Below are positions 24,800-33,554 of a stretch of DNA of 64,000 nucleotides, piece by piece. The position numbers and the translations under genes were made by a program. Numbering within the stretch: position 1 is the stretch's first letter; each line of letters starts with the position of its first letter. The DNA comes from UBA8231 sp036011085 (lineage in GTDB: Bacteria > Latescibacterota > UBA2968 > UBA8231). The stretch covers positions 1 to 64,000 of the forward strand of contig DASCMS010000044.1 in the NCBI GenBank assembly GCA_036011085.1. Reading direction: 5' to 3'. The notes below the pieces were generated by a model. It had not been told where the DNA came from and searched no databases. It saw nothing but the letters and a program-made list of their open reading frames with translations.

Positions 24800-27700
24800 A
24801 TGGGACGTTTTTCACAGGGATGTTTCACAAACCTGCTCGCGCTGGCGTTGACAATCTGCGCCATCGACCTGACCGAGGCTCAGACCCCTTTGCGCGAGCT
24901 GCTGCCCGTCAAGGGGGCCGACATCACCTTGAAGCCGGGCAAGTGGCTCGCCTGCAGCAAGCCGGCCCGCAAGCACGTGCTCGACCGGTTGATCCCGCTC
25001 GGTCAGGCGCCTGACGGAGACTTCCTGCTCGACGACCGCGACAGCTTCCCGGCCATGGCCCTCGGGCCGCTCGCGAAGTGCCAGGGCCGGAACCGGACCT
25101 TTCGAATCGCGACCTACGCCGACGTGCCGCTTCTGATCCCAGCGATCGCGGCGGAGTTTCAGGTCAGCACCGATTGGCTGTACTCGCTGGCAACGCGTCC
25201 ACAGGGGTACGTCATCCTCACGTCACGAAGAGGCAGGGGGCAGCGGATCGCGATCGTCGGCGGCACCGACGAAGGGCTCCAGTACGGGATCCTCGACTTC
25301 CTCAAGGAGTCCACCTGGAACGCGTCCACCGGATCGCTGACCTGGCCGCGGCAGAACGTACTCAACTACCCGGAAGTTGGTGAGCGGATCTACTCGAATG
25401 AGACACGCAGCGGGCTGTTCGAGTGGTGGACGATGCCCCCCGGTGGCGTCGTCGAGTACCTCAAGACGTGCACTCCCGGAAGCACCTGCGACGAGGAACG
25501 CGAGGTCGTCGACAATCCGGTCTGGCACCGGTTCAACTCCTTCGCTCAGTACAACGGCGAAATCCCGGGGGCCCTGTTCCACGGCGGCACGGGCAATGCG
25601 ATCCCCCGCTTCGCCGACTACGTCACCTGGATGGACGAACGCTTCCTCGATCCGATCGCCACGGTAAGCGCAGGAGCCAATGGGACCAGCCGATTCACAG
25701 AGCTCGGCGAGTGGCTCTCGACGAATGACGTCCCGGACATGGAGAGGGCCGACGGGCTCGGGGTGTTCGGACGCCAGATGGTGTTCGACAACAACTTCCT
25801 GCGCCCCGACCCGATACACGGGTTCGCCTTCGACAGCGGCACGGGCGGGATCACCCCCGTCAATCTCCTGACGGCGACAGGCTATCACCCGAGCGACCCG
25901 GCGCAGGGCTTCGTGCCCGACACGACGCCGGGACCCGCCGAGTGGATCGAGCAGGTCTGGAATTCCGGTGCAGCCGGATTACCGACCGCGCCGCCGGGCG
26001 GGCCGCAGGACGGGATCTGCGTGAACAACACGTCCGGTGCGTGGCCCGAGCTCGTGCTCGACCTCAACGCCTTCGGCCTCAACGCCGGCTCGTGGTACGC
26101 CCTCGGCTTCTTCGCCTGGGGAGACGGTCAGGAGTACCGGGTCCAGGTCGACTGGAACACGGCAGCAGGCGCCAAAACCACAGGTGGCTACCACCGGGTC
26201 GCTCCGGCGTCGGGGAGCTGGAGCGACTACAAATCCATCGTGTTCAAGGCCTGGACCGGCGCCGGAACCGGTCCCGGCGAGGCCGAGCTGGCGTTCACCA
26301 CGCGGTCGAGCGCGCCAACCAGTTGTATTGCCGGCCTCACCCTGACGGAGATCGACGGGTCGTTGCGGGCCGTCAAGGGAGCATCCGATCCGACGCTCGC
26401 GAACATGCTCTCCCTCGCGAGCCAGTCTCCGTTGGACTACACAGTGACCCAGGCGGTCGCTCCAAAGTGGGAGCCATACTATGCGTGGGATCCAGCCGCG
26501 TCAGGGGCTACCGCTACGAGCGGGCCAGGCGATCGTCGAGTGGACCAACGGAACCGCCCCCTCAGGACCGGTGTTCGTCGACTGGGCCTCGGCCACACAC
26601 GTCGGCATGCAGCCTCTCACGAGTGGAGGACCGGTGAACGAGAAGACCGCCGGCGACCGAAACTGGGACATCTATCAGGAAGAGTACTGGGGGCTCGGTT
26701 TGGTCAACTCAGGCAACCGAGTCGCGGCGCCGGTGACCGAGATCCTCGACGTCTACGATTCCTCGGTGAATGCCGCGGGCGATCCGCTTACCGGCATCCT
26801 CTCCACCCGGTACTTCGGGCTGTTCAGGGGCCTCAGCGAGTTGCGCGGCAGCAACACCGGGCTCGGGTTGTTCGACGCTGGACCACCGGCCACGATCACG
26901 ACCTATAGTAACCAGGAGCACGTCGAGAACTACGTTTGCCGCGCGTCGGACGAGATCCACAACTTCGACTACGGCCTCGGGACATTCAGCACGGGCCTGC
27001 ACTCCCAGCCCTGGAACGTCGATCCGACGCGGTATCATTCCGGCTGCACTGCCGACCCGACCGCCATGAGACTTCTGATCCACTCGGACATGCTGACCAC
27101 CGTCCACAACGGCCGGTACGAGTACGGCGTGACGATGAGCAATAAGCCGGGGACGATCGGTCCACCGTTTGCGTTCGATGGCAACGTCGTCACGGTCACG
27201 ACGTGGAACTACGAAGAGGCGATGGGTTTCAAGGAGGCGATGGTCGCCGACTTTTCCGGCAATGGATACGAAACCATCGGCGTGACCTGGTGGCTTCCCG
27301 CAAGTTATCGGTACTGGGCCGCCAAGATCGCCGGAGACGAGCGCCTGGTCGCCGGGTACAGCGGCACTTTTCCCAGAGACTCGCTCGAGCCGGTGATCAC
27401 CGACCGCTGGCGTTACAAGGCCGCCGTGGGCAACTGCTTCTGGAACCCTGGCTGGGGCGAACTGGCCCTATGGCAGGTGTGCGACGCAGCGGTCGATCCT
27501 CACTGCGGCGACACCTACCCGTGGACAGCCCTCGTGCCTGGTGCCGGCCGCAGCTACGGCGCCGAAGAGGACACTGCGGTCGATATGGCGTCGGCGTCGT
27601 TCGATCCGGGCCCCGTACCGCTTGAGCCGTCCTGGGACACCTCAGTGTCAGGTGCGCTCACCAACCCTGTTGAGTACCGCGTCCGGCTGCGCTACTACAG

Positions 27701-28022
27701 CGACTCCGCCGTGCCGTCATCGATCACGTTCCAGGCGGCCGCCGCTTCGGGAACGCTGTCCCCGATCTACGCTGCCACGGTCACCACGTCCACGATCGCC
27801 TGTGCGGATCCGGGTGCCTGCGGAGGCCCCTACTACGTGATCGAAGCCGAGGCAGGCCTGGGCCTGCCGCCAGGCCCGGCCGATCCGTGGATCAACGTCC
27901 GGCCGATCGTTCTTTCTCATGGGGCGACCATCGACGTCCTCAGCCTGCAGCAATCCACCCCGCCGCTCGCCTTCCCCAGCACGGTCGAGTATCAGTGTGG
28001 CGACTGGAATGTCTATCCCTGA
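24800..28022 (+). pseudogene. Large exported protein with GH20b/GH67-N-like domain, broken by two one-base deletions
   Basis: Allowing two frame corrections gives a protein of about 1074 residues with an N-terminal signal peptide (LLALALTICAIDLTEA, cut before QTP). The N-terminal region has IVGGTDEGLQYGILDFLKE, typical of the small beta/alpha domain preceding GH20 and GH67 catalytic domains; a beta-sandwich carbohydrate-binding-like region follows (SWYALGFFAWGDGQEYRVQV). The rest (e.g. TWWLPASYRYWAAKIAGDER) is not recognised. The first break is at 26492-26493 and the second at about 26525. At each, restoring CCC for CC gives one continuous sequence (WDPSRVRGYRYERAQAIVEW). A consensus error or recent double mutation is more likely than old decay. 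The start is ATG 24785 or 24800. Confidence 0.6.
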
Positions 28023-28081
28023 TCGCGTGGTCTCATTCTGTCTGGGCCTGGCCCTGCTATCTCCACCGCTGCCACCCGCTC

Positions 28082-28933
28082 TCAGCGTTTCGGCGCGTTC
28101 TCCGGTACACGTACCGCGTCGACGATGCGGGGATCCGGGATCTGTGGTTCGCCCTTCACCGATTCGCACAGCTCGAAGGCCTCGGTGACCGTCTTCTCGT
28201 CCCCCTCCAGGGCCAGCACGACAGCACCCTCGGACCCGGCGACACCACCGGAGGCGATGTGTACGGCGGTGACCCCGGTGAGAATCTCGAGTGCCTGGAT
28301 CTCCGTCACCGCTTTGGCCGTGACCACCGGCATCAGGCCGGCCGCTGAACCCATGGTCAGATCCCACAGGTGATTGCCCGAGGCAAAGTGAGCGTCGATG
28401 ACCGAGGGAATGAGCCGTTCCAGACTCACCGGGGAGATCCAGTGGCAGCCGCGGGCGGTCAGAGTTCCCCAGATTCCACCCACAGTACCTCCCGCGCCGT
28501 CGCCAGCCATGACGCCGATGTTGCCCTCGGGATCGACGGCGTTGGCCCCTTTGATCGAGACATCTTTGGCCTCCATCTGACCGAGGGCTTCCGGGGCCGT
28601 CACCTCGACGAGCTTGCCGTCGCGCAGCACCCACGGTCCCACTTGGTCGTCAGGGTGGACTCCTGACAGCCGTCCCTGCGTGATGATGCCGGCCGTGTAG
28701 TTGCCCTTGGGGCCCGCCTCGCCGGTGATCTCCTCCAGCAGGTAGGACGGGGTGATACCACGGGAAACGATGAGCCAGCCGTCCCTGAGCACTCTCTGGA
28801 TCTCAGGTATCTGCTGAGTGCCTTTGGCGATGAGCCGTTTGCCCTCGTTCGGCAGCAGCACGACGACGGCGTGGAAGCGGTCATCCCGGGTACCTTCAAG
28901 AGGTCTTCTGAATGCTGAAGTGTCGTAGAACAT
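28082..28933 (-). CDS. Conserved-looking protein of unknown function
   Basis: I do not recognise a family for this 283-residue soluble protein. It begins MFYDTSAFRRPLEGTRDDRF, includes HAVVVLLPNEGKRLIAKGTQ and GWLIVSRGITPSYLLEEITG, and has a glycine-rich segment GVMAGDGAGGTVGGIWGTLT followed by GCHWISPVSLERLIPSVIDA. The C-terminal third is alpha/beta with GVTAVHIASGGVAGSEGAVV and a helix EKTVTEAFELCESVKGE. There is no signal peptide or membrane segment. ATG 28933 is chosen because upstream in-frame codons are basic and unfoldable. It diverges from the sulfatase gene at 29095. The regular strand/helix pattern suggests an enzyme, but no catalytic motif is clear. Confidence 0.6.
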   Translation of the reverse strand: MFYDTSAFRRPLEGTRDDRFHAVVVLLPNEGKRLIAKGTQQIPEIQRVLRDGWLIVSRGITPSYLLEEITGEAGPKGNYTAGIITQGRLSGVHPDDQVGPWVLRDGKLVEVTAPEALGQMEAKDVSIKGANAVDPEGNIGVMAGDGAGGTVGGIWGTLTARGCHWISPVSLERLIPSVIDAHFASGNHLWDLTMGSAAGLMPVVTAKAVTEIQALEILTGVTAVHIASGGVAGSEGAVVLALEGDEKTVTEAFELCESVKGEPQIPDPRIVDAVRVPENAPKR

Positions 28934-29094
28934 GTCGTTCCTTCGTGTGAGTGGTCGGTGGCCTACCTTACCGATGAGAGAGACGTCGTCAGTCACGTGG
29001 GTTCGGGTGCACCACCAAACTTCAATGAGCAGAGACAGGCGCCGCAATTCAAGCCGCGAGAAGTCAGAGCGCCATCACATCAGCCAGGAAACCT

Positions 29095-30585
29095 ATGAGA
29101 ATACTCTACCTCGATCTTGACGCACTCAACCCGCGGCACCTGTCCTGTTACGGGTATCACCGCAATACCAGCCCGGCGATCGACGCCGTTGCCGCCGAGG
29201 GATTGCGCTGCACCAATGTCTACACGCCAGACGCCCCCTGCCTGCCATCGCGCACCGCCTTCTACCAGGGGCGATTCGGCATTCAGACCGGTGTGGTCGG
29301 CCACGGTGGCACGGCGGCGGACCCCAAGCGCGAGGGGTGGGACCGGGGCTTCCGTTCCTGCTATGAGGAAGCCTCGTTTCCGCGACTGCTGCAGAAGTCC
29401 GGCCTGCACACGGCCATGATCTCGCCTTTCGGTCAGCGTCATGCAGCGCACCAATTCTACGCCGGGTTCAACGAGATCCACAATACGGGTCAGGGCGGCA
29501 TGGAGCCGGTGGCGGTGGTGCAGCCGGTGGTCGATCGCTGGCTCGACCAGCACGCCGCCGAAGAGGATTGGTATCTGCACGTCAACTACTGGGACATCCA
29601 CACACCGTACCGAACACCGGACGACTACGGCAATCCCTTTGTGGACGATCCGGTGTCCGATCTCTTCACCGACGAGCTCATCGAGGCCCACGTCCAGCGC
29701 TACGGCCCGCACTCGGCCCAGGATCTGGGCATGTACACCGACAACAACACCGAGCGATTCCCGCGCCTGCCGTTGCGGATCACCGACGGGGCAACGTTGA
29801 AACAGTGGCTGGACGGGTACGATGTGGCCATCCGTTACGTGGACGACCAGATCGCCACCATCGTCGGCAAGCTCAAGGCGGCGGGGGTGTACGACGACAC
29901 GGCGATCATCATCTCGGCAGACCACGGTGAGAACCAGGGTGAGCTGGGGATCTACGGTGAACACGCCACCGCCGATGCCGGCACCTGCCGGATCCCGATG
30001 GTGGTCAAGTGGCCGGGCGGCGTGGCCGGCGCCGTGGACGAAGGATTCCACTACAACATCGACTGGGCGCCCACGTGTCTGGAGCTGTTCGGCAGCCAAC
30101 AGCCGGTGCCGGACCTGTGGGACGGGCAGAGTTATGCGGCAACGGTGCAAACCGGGGCGGGACCCGGTCGCCACGAACTGGTGGTGAGTCAGTGCTGCCA
30201 CGTGTGCCAGCGCAGCGTGCGTTTCGACCGGTGGATGTATGTGCGCACCTACTGCGACGGCTTTCATCCCTTCGCGCAGGACATGCTGTTCGATCTGGAA
30301 GCCGATCCCCTGGAGCAGGATGACGTCGCCGCAAAGCACCCCGAGGTCGTACGCGAGGGAGCCTACCGGCTTATGAACTGGCACGACGCCCAGATGCAGA
30401 AGATGGCCGTCCACTGCAGCGACTCGGTGGATCCGCTGTGGACGGTGGTGCGCGAGGGGGGGCCCCATCACGCGCTGCACGACCCGGAGCGGAGCCCGCT
30501 GCCGAAGTACCTGCAGAGGCTCGAGGCGACGGGGCGCGCCAGCGGCGCCGCCGAGCTGCGCCGGAAGTATCCCAACCTGACATGA
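29095..30585 (+). CDS. Sulfatase, Cys-type (alkaline phosphatase superfamily)
   Basis: The 496-residue protein is a type I sulfatase that hydrolyses sulfate esters, probably from polysaccharides. The formylglycine site is CLPSR (C49) within APCLPSRTAFYQGRFG; the preceding strand ILYLDLDALNPRHLSCYGY supplies metal Asp residues, and the second metal site is IISADHGENQGELGIYGEH. The conserved VNYWDIHTPYRTPDDYG region is also family-like. Cys must be oxidised to formylglycine by a maturase, which is not in the window. No obvious signal peptide is seen, unlike many exported sulfatases. The ATG has AGGAAA upstream, and the stop overlaps the next ATG (ATGA), linking it to the substrate-binding lipoprotein. 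Confidence 0.92.
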   Translation: MRILYLDLDALNPRHLSCYGYHRNTSPAIDAVAAEGLRCTNVYTPDAPCLPSRTAFYQGRFGIQTGVVGHGGTAADPKREGWDRGFRSCYEEASFPRLLQKSGLHTAMISPFGQRHAAHQFYAGFNEIHNTGQGGMEPVAVVQPVVDRWLDQHAAEEDWYLHVNYWDIHTPYRTPDDYGNPFVDDPVSDLFTDELIEAHVQRYGPHSAQDLGMYTDNNTERFPRLPLRITDGATLKQWLDGYDVAIRYVDDQIATIVGKLKAAGVYDDTAIIISADHGENQGELGIYGEHATADAGTCRIPMVVKWPGGVAGAVDEGFHYNIDWAPTCLELFGSQQPVPDLWDGQSYAATVQTGAGPGRHELVVSQCCHVCQRSVRFDRWMYVRTYCDGFHPFAQDMLFDLEADPLEQDDVAAKHPEVVREGAYRLMNWHDAQMQKMAVHCSDSVDPLWTVVREGGPHHALHDPERSPLPKYLQRLEATGRASGAAELRRKYPNLT

Positions 30586-31865
30586 GGCGAAGCGGGTCCA
30601 GGCACGCTGTGGCCGCCATCGCTGCGGCGCTGCTGTGGATCTCCTGCGCGGAGGAGGGTGACAACGATGTCGGCACACCCCGGACCCTCGTCATCTGGGA
30701 CTTCGGGGGCGTGCCCGGGCACGAAGCCTGGATCCGAGGGGCGGTGGACAGTCTCGACGCCGCCCGCGACGACCTGCACATCAAGTTGGAGACCCGCGAC
30801 TGGGCGACGCAGCGGGAGAGTCTGATCAGCTCCACCGTGGTCGGCGAGGGGGCCGACATCGTTCGCGTGCACCACAAGTACGCGGTAGAGTTCGGCGAGC
30901 TCGGTGGCCTGCTGGCGCTGGACAATTTCGCCGACTTTCCCCAGGTCAGGTCGAAGCTGCTCGACAATCTCTGGGACCACGTGGCGTACGATGGTCAGCA
31001 CTACGGCGTACCCGTCTCCATGCTGCCCTTCATCATGCCGGTGAATCGCCACATGCTGCAGGCCCATGGGCTGGACGTTCCGGCGACCTGGGAAGACATG
31101 TGGGACATGGGACCGGCGTTGAAGGCCAGCGGCATCCACACGCTGACCATGCCTGCCGGACTGAACCTCGATACGGCCTATCGGTTTCTGGCGCTGTTCT
31201 ACCGGGCCGGCGGTCGGCTGTTCAACGACGACTGGACAGCGGCGGCCTTCAACGGGCCCGCAGGTCTGGGTACACTCAAGTTCCTGATCCGGATGAAGGA
31301 TGCCGGTTTCTTTCCCGCCGCCAGCACGGCATACCGTTCGGATGAGAACGAGGCCCACTGGAGCACGGAGAAGGCGGCTCTGGCGATCGAGGGTCCCTGG
31401 TGGCAGAGCGTCGCCGCCGACCACTTCGGCTTCGATCTGGCCAAGCTGCAGCTGGCCCAGGTCCCCCGGCCGCAACGGCTGCTCGAAGACAACGAGTCGA
31501 AGACCCTGATCGACGTCGTCATGGTGGCGATCACGGGATACACGAAAGCGCCGGACGCGGCCTGGGAGGTGGTGAAGGCCCTCGCCGTGGAGGACCCTGT
31601 GTGGCATCGGCCCGACCCGTCGATGGGTGGTATGTCGACGCACAAAGTCGCCTACGGTCCGGGTGTGGCGTCGGACTACATGGATCTACCGGTACTGGCC
31701 GAGGCTGGCGCCAACGGCCTCGGATGGCCCGGTCATCCGGCGATCACGGAGATCCAGCGCCATCTCGCCGACGCGGTGAACATGGCGCTCACCGGTACGA
31801 TGGATCCGCAGCAGGCGCTGGACCACGCTGCCGCCGAAGTGAACGAGATTCTCGCCGACTACTGA
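30582..31865 (+). CDS. ABC transporter sugar-type substrate-binding lipoprotein
   Basis: The 427-residue protein starts at ATG 30582, overlapping the sulfatase stop. A basic N-terminus and hydrophobic stretch end in a lipobox (LLWISC), so it should be lipid-anchored outside the cytoplasmic membrane. The mature part is a type-1 periplasmic solute-binding protein of the sugar-uptake cluster: TLVIWDFGGVPGHEAWIRGA opens lobe 1, and YGVPVSMLPFIMPVNRHML with VPATWEDMWDMG is the family's hinge pattern. It probably binds an oligosaccharide released near the sulfatase. No permease or ATPase genes adjoin, so its transporter lies elsewhere or is absent. Confidence 0.85.
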   Translation: MRRSGSRHAVAAIAAALLWISCAEEGDNDVGTPRTLVIWDFGGVPGHEAWIRGAVDSLDAARDDLHIKLETRDWATQRESLISSTVVGEGADIVRVHHKYAVEFGELGGLLALDNFADFPQVRSKLLDNLWDHVAYDGQHYGVPVSMLPFIMPVNRHMLQAHGLDVPATWEDMWDMGPALKASGIHTLTMPAGLNLDTAYRFLALFYRAGGRLFNDDWTAAAFNGPAGLGTLKFLIRMKDAGFFPAASTAYRSDENEAHWSTEKAALAIEGPWWQSVAADHFGFDLAKLQLAQVPRPQRLLEDNESKTLIDVVMVAITGYTKAPDAAWEVVKALAVEDPVWHRPDPSMGGMSTHKVAYGPGVASDYMDLPVLAEAGANGLGWPGHPAITEIQRHLADAVNMALTGTMDPQQALDHAAAEVNEILADY

Positions 31866-31893
31866 AACCACAGGACGGCACCAGGAGAGGGAC

Positions 31894-32772
31894 ATGCTCA
31901 GCGACGATCAGCTCAGCCACTTCCGCCAGCAGGGGTACGTCATCGTGCCGGACGCCTTGAAGGACCTCGGGCAGGAACGAGTGCGGCAGGCCTTCAACGA
32001 CGCGCAACGGCAGACGGAACCCGCCTGGCGCGAGTACCTGGCCAGCGAGTCGACAAAAGGCGTGTACGGCCGGGGGCCTTCAGCCCACGTCATGGTCGAC
32101 ATGTGGCAGCACGATGGCCTGTTTCTCGATCTGGCCGATAACCCGGCCGTGATCCCCGCTCTGCAACAGGTGGTCGGCCCCGACCTGCAACTCACCGAGG
32201 CCATCGGCCACATCCATCCGGCAGATACACCGGCCCATATCGAGTGGCACCGGGACTGGCCGCCCTGGAGCCATCCCACCCAGGCGCTGAAGGCCAAGGT
32301 CTTCTATTTCGTCGACGACATCGATGCGGACATGGGCTGCTTCAGCATCGTGCCGGCAAGTCACGCCTGGCCGGAGGATCCGCCGGGCTCGACCAACTCG
32401 TTTCACACCGAGGCAGAGCGCGCCGAGCGGACCCCTCAGTACACCGGAGACGAGCTGGAGGACATGCCGGGCCTGCAGAAGGTGACGGCCGCGGCGGGTA
32501 CGGCGGTGATCTGGAACGTCGCCCTCTGGCACACGGCCACGGCCAACACCAGCAGCCGGGATCGTCGAATCCTCGTCTACGGCTACACCCATTTCTGGGT
32601 CAAGCAGTGGGAAGACCGCCGGCCGCCAAAGGCGATGATCGAGTGGGCGGATTCACCCCACCGGCGCCAGTTGATGGGGATCCACGCGGTGGAGGGCCGG
32701 GCGGCCTGGGATCGCCGGGATGTGCCGTACTTGCCCGAGCACCAGGCGATCGCCGATGCCAAGCCATTCTGA
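31894..32772 (+). CDS. Phytanoyl-CoA dioxygenase (PhyH) family protein
   Basis: The 292-residue protein is a non-heme Fe(II)/2-oxoglutarate oxygenase of the PhyH family. The iron-binding facial triad is visible as HRD in HIEWHRDWPPWS and a distal His in WNVALWHTATANTSSRDRR, whose Arg fits the 2-oxoglutarate salt bridge. The opening LSDDQLSHFRQQGYVIVPDA is the family's N-terminal signature. Such enzymes hydroxylate small acids, alkaloids or lipids, and the substrate is not predictable. ATG 31894 lies 28 bases after the lipoprotein stop with AGGAGAGG upstream, so it is probably in the sulfatase operon. Confidence 0.9.
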   Translation: MLSDDQLSHFRQQGYVIVPDALKDLGQERVRQAFNDAQRQTEPAWREYLASESTKGVYGRGPSAHVMVDMWQHDGLFLDLADNPAVIPALQQVVGPDLQLTEAIGHIHPADTPAHIEWHRDWPPWSHPTQALKAKVFYFVDDIDADMGCFSIVPASHAWPEDPPGSTNSFHTEAERAERTPQYTGDELEDMPGLQKVTAAAGTAVIWNVALWHTATANTSSRDRRILVYGYTHFWVKQWEDRRPPKAMIEWADSPHRRQLMGIHAVEGRAAWDRRDVPYLPEHQAIADAKPF

Positions 32773-32794
32773 GCACTCGGGTGGCGGCTCTCAA

Positions 32795-32829
32795 GTTGAC
32801 GGTCAACAAGTTGACTAAGTAAGTTAGTC
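32795..32829. promoter_or_regulatory. Paired palindromes upstream of the Phd/PIN module
   Basis: GTTGACGGTCAAC (32795-32807) is a perfect 6-bp palindrome with a one-base centre. GACTAAGTAAGTTAGTC (32813-32829) is a second inverted repeat, six-base arms with a five-base spacer, ending two bases before the antitoxin ATG. The motif AGTTGAC occurs twice in the same orientation. This arrangement fits an autoregulatory operator for the Phd-type antitoxin. Confidence 0.55.
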
Positions 32830-32831
32830 AT

Positions 32832-33068
32832 ATGCCAACACATCAGGTTAACATCCACGAAGCCAAAACCCACCTGTCCCGCCTCATTCAGGAGGCACTC
32901 GAGGGCACCGAAGTCATCATCGCCAAGGGAAACCGGCCTGTTGCCAGGCTGGAAATACTGCCTGAGGGCAAACCCGAACGAAGGATCGGCGGCAGCGCCG
33001 GCCTGGTGATTCGGATGGACGAAGATTTCGATGCCTCCCTCGACGACTTCGCATCCTACAGCGAATGA
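32832..33068 (+). CDS. Phd/YefM-family antitoxin
   Basis: The 78-residue protein has the Phd/YefM signature VNIHEAKTHLSRLIQEALEG followed by a beta strand EVIIAKGNRPVARLEIL. It binds DNA through the N-terminal domain and neutralises its toxin with the disordered, acidic C-terminus (MDEDFDASLDDFASYSE). The gene starts directly behind the palindromic operator and overlaps the PIN toxin start by four bases (ATGA), giving the usual antitoxin-first order. Confidence 0.92.
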   Translation: MPTHQVNIHEAKTHLSRLIQEALEGTEVIIAKGNRPVARLEILPEGKPERRIGGSAGLVIRMDEDFDASLDDFASYSE

Positions 33069-33451
33069 AACTCCTCATCGATACCCATGTGTTTCTGTGG
33101 GCTGTGCACGGTGACCCGCGTCTCAGCGAACCGGCCAGGGAAGCGTATCTGAATCGTCGCAACGATCTCTACGTGAGTGCCGCCAGCTTCTGGGAGATCG
33201 GCATCAAGGTCAGCCTCGGCAAACTCGAGTTGGCCTCCGGATGGCTCGAGACACTACGGCACGAGATGGAAGCGAGTGGCTTGAGGCTGCTGCCCGTGGA
33301 ACCCGAGCACTGCGCCAGTCTGGCGTCTCTCCCGTTCCATCACCGAGATCCGTTTGACCGGTTGCTGGTGACACAAGCACTGAAGGAGGGCATGTCCATC
33401 ATCACGGCAGATCGCAAGCTCGCCGAGTACGAGCCGGCGTGTGTGTGGTAG
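33065..33451 (+). CDS. vapC: PIN-domain toxin, VapC family
   Basis: The 128-residue protein is a PIN-domain ribonuclease. Acidic catalytic positions are visible: D6 in MKLLIDTHVFLWAV, the Glu in SAASFWEIGIKVSLGKLEL, and Asp residues in HHRDPFDRLLVTQALKEG and IITADRKLAEY. It is expected to cleave RNA when released from its antitoxin. The ATG overlaps the antitoxin stop, so the pair is translated together. The sequence is intact, which argues for a functional module. Confidence 0.93.
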   Translation: MKLLIDTHVFLWAVHGDPRLSEPAREAYLNRRNDLYVSAASFWEIGIKVSLGKLELASGWLETLRHEMEASGLRLLPVEPEHCASLASLPFHHRDPFDRLLVTQALKEGMSIITADRKLAEYEPACVW

Positions 33452-33554
33452 GTAGGCAGGTGGAACTGGACATCGTTGAGTCCCGGGTGCATTCTCGAGT
33501 AGGGAGTCCGGCCCGTCTGCCACGCATTTCCTCTGAGACGTACAGGAGTCGACG

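Noticed and set aside
29080..30678. A 532-codon minus-strand frame opposite the first sulfatase
   Set aside because: No motif or signal; the + strand sulfatase has a complete catalytic signature and a ribosome binding site.
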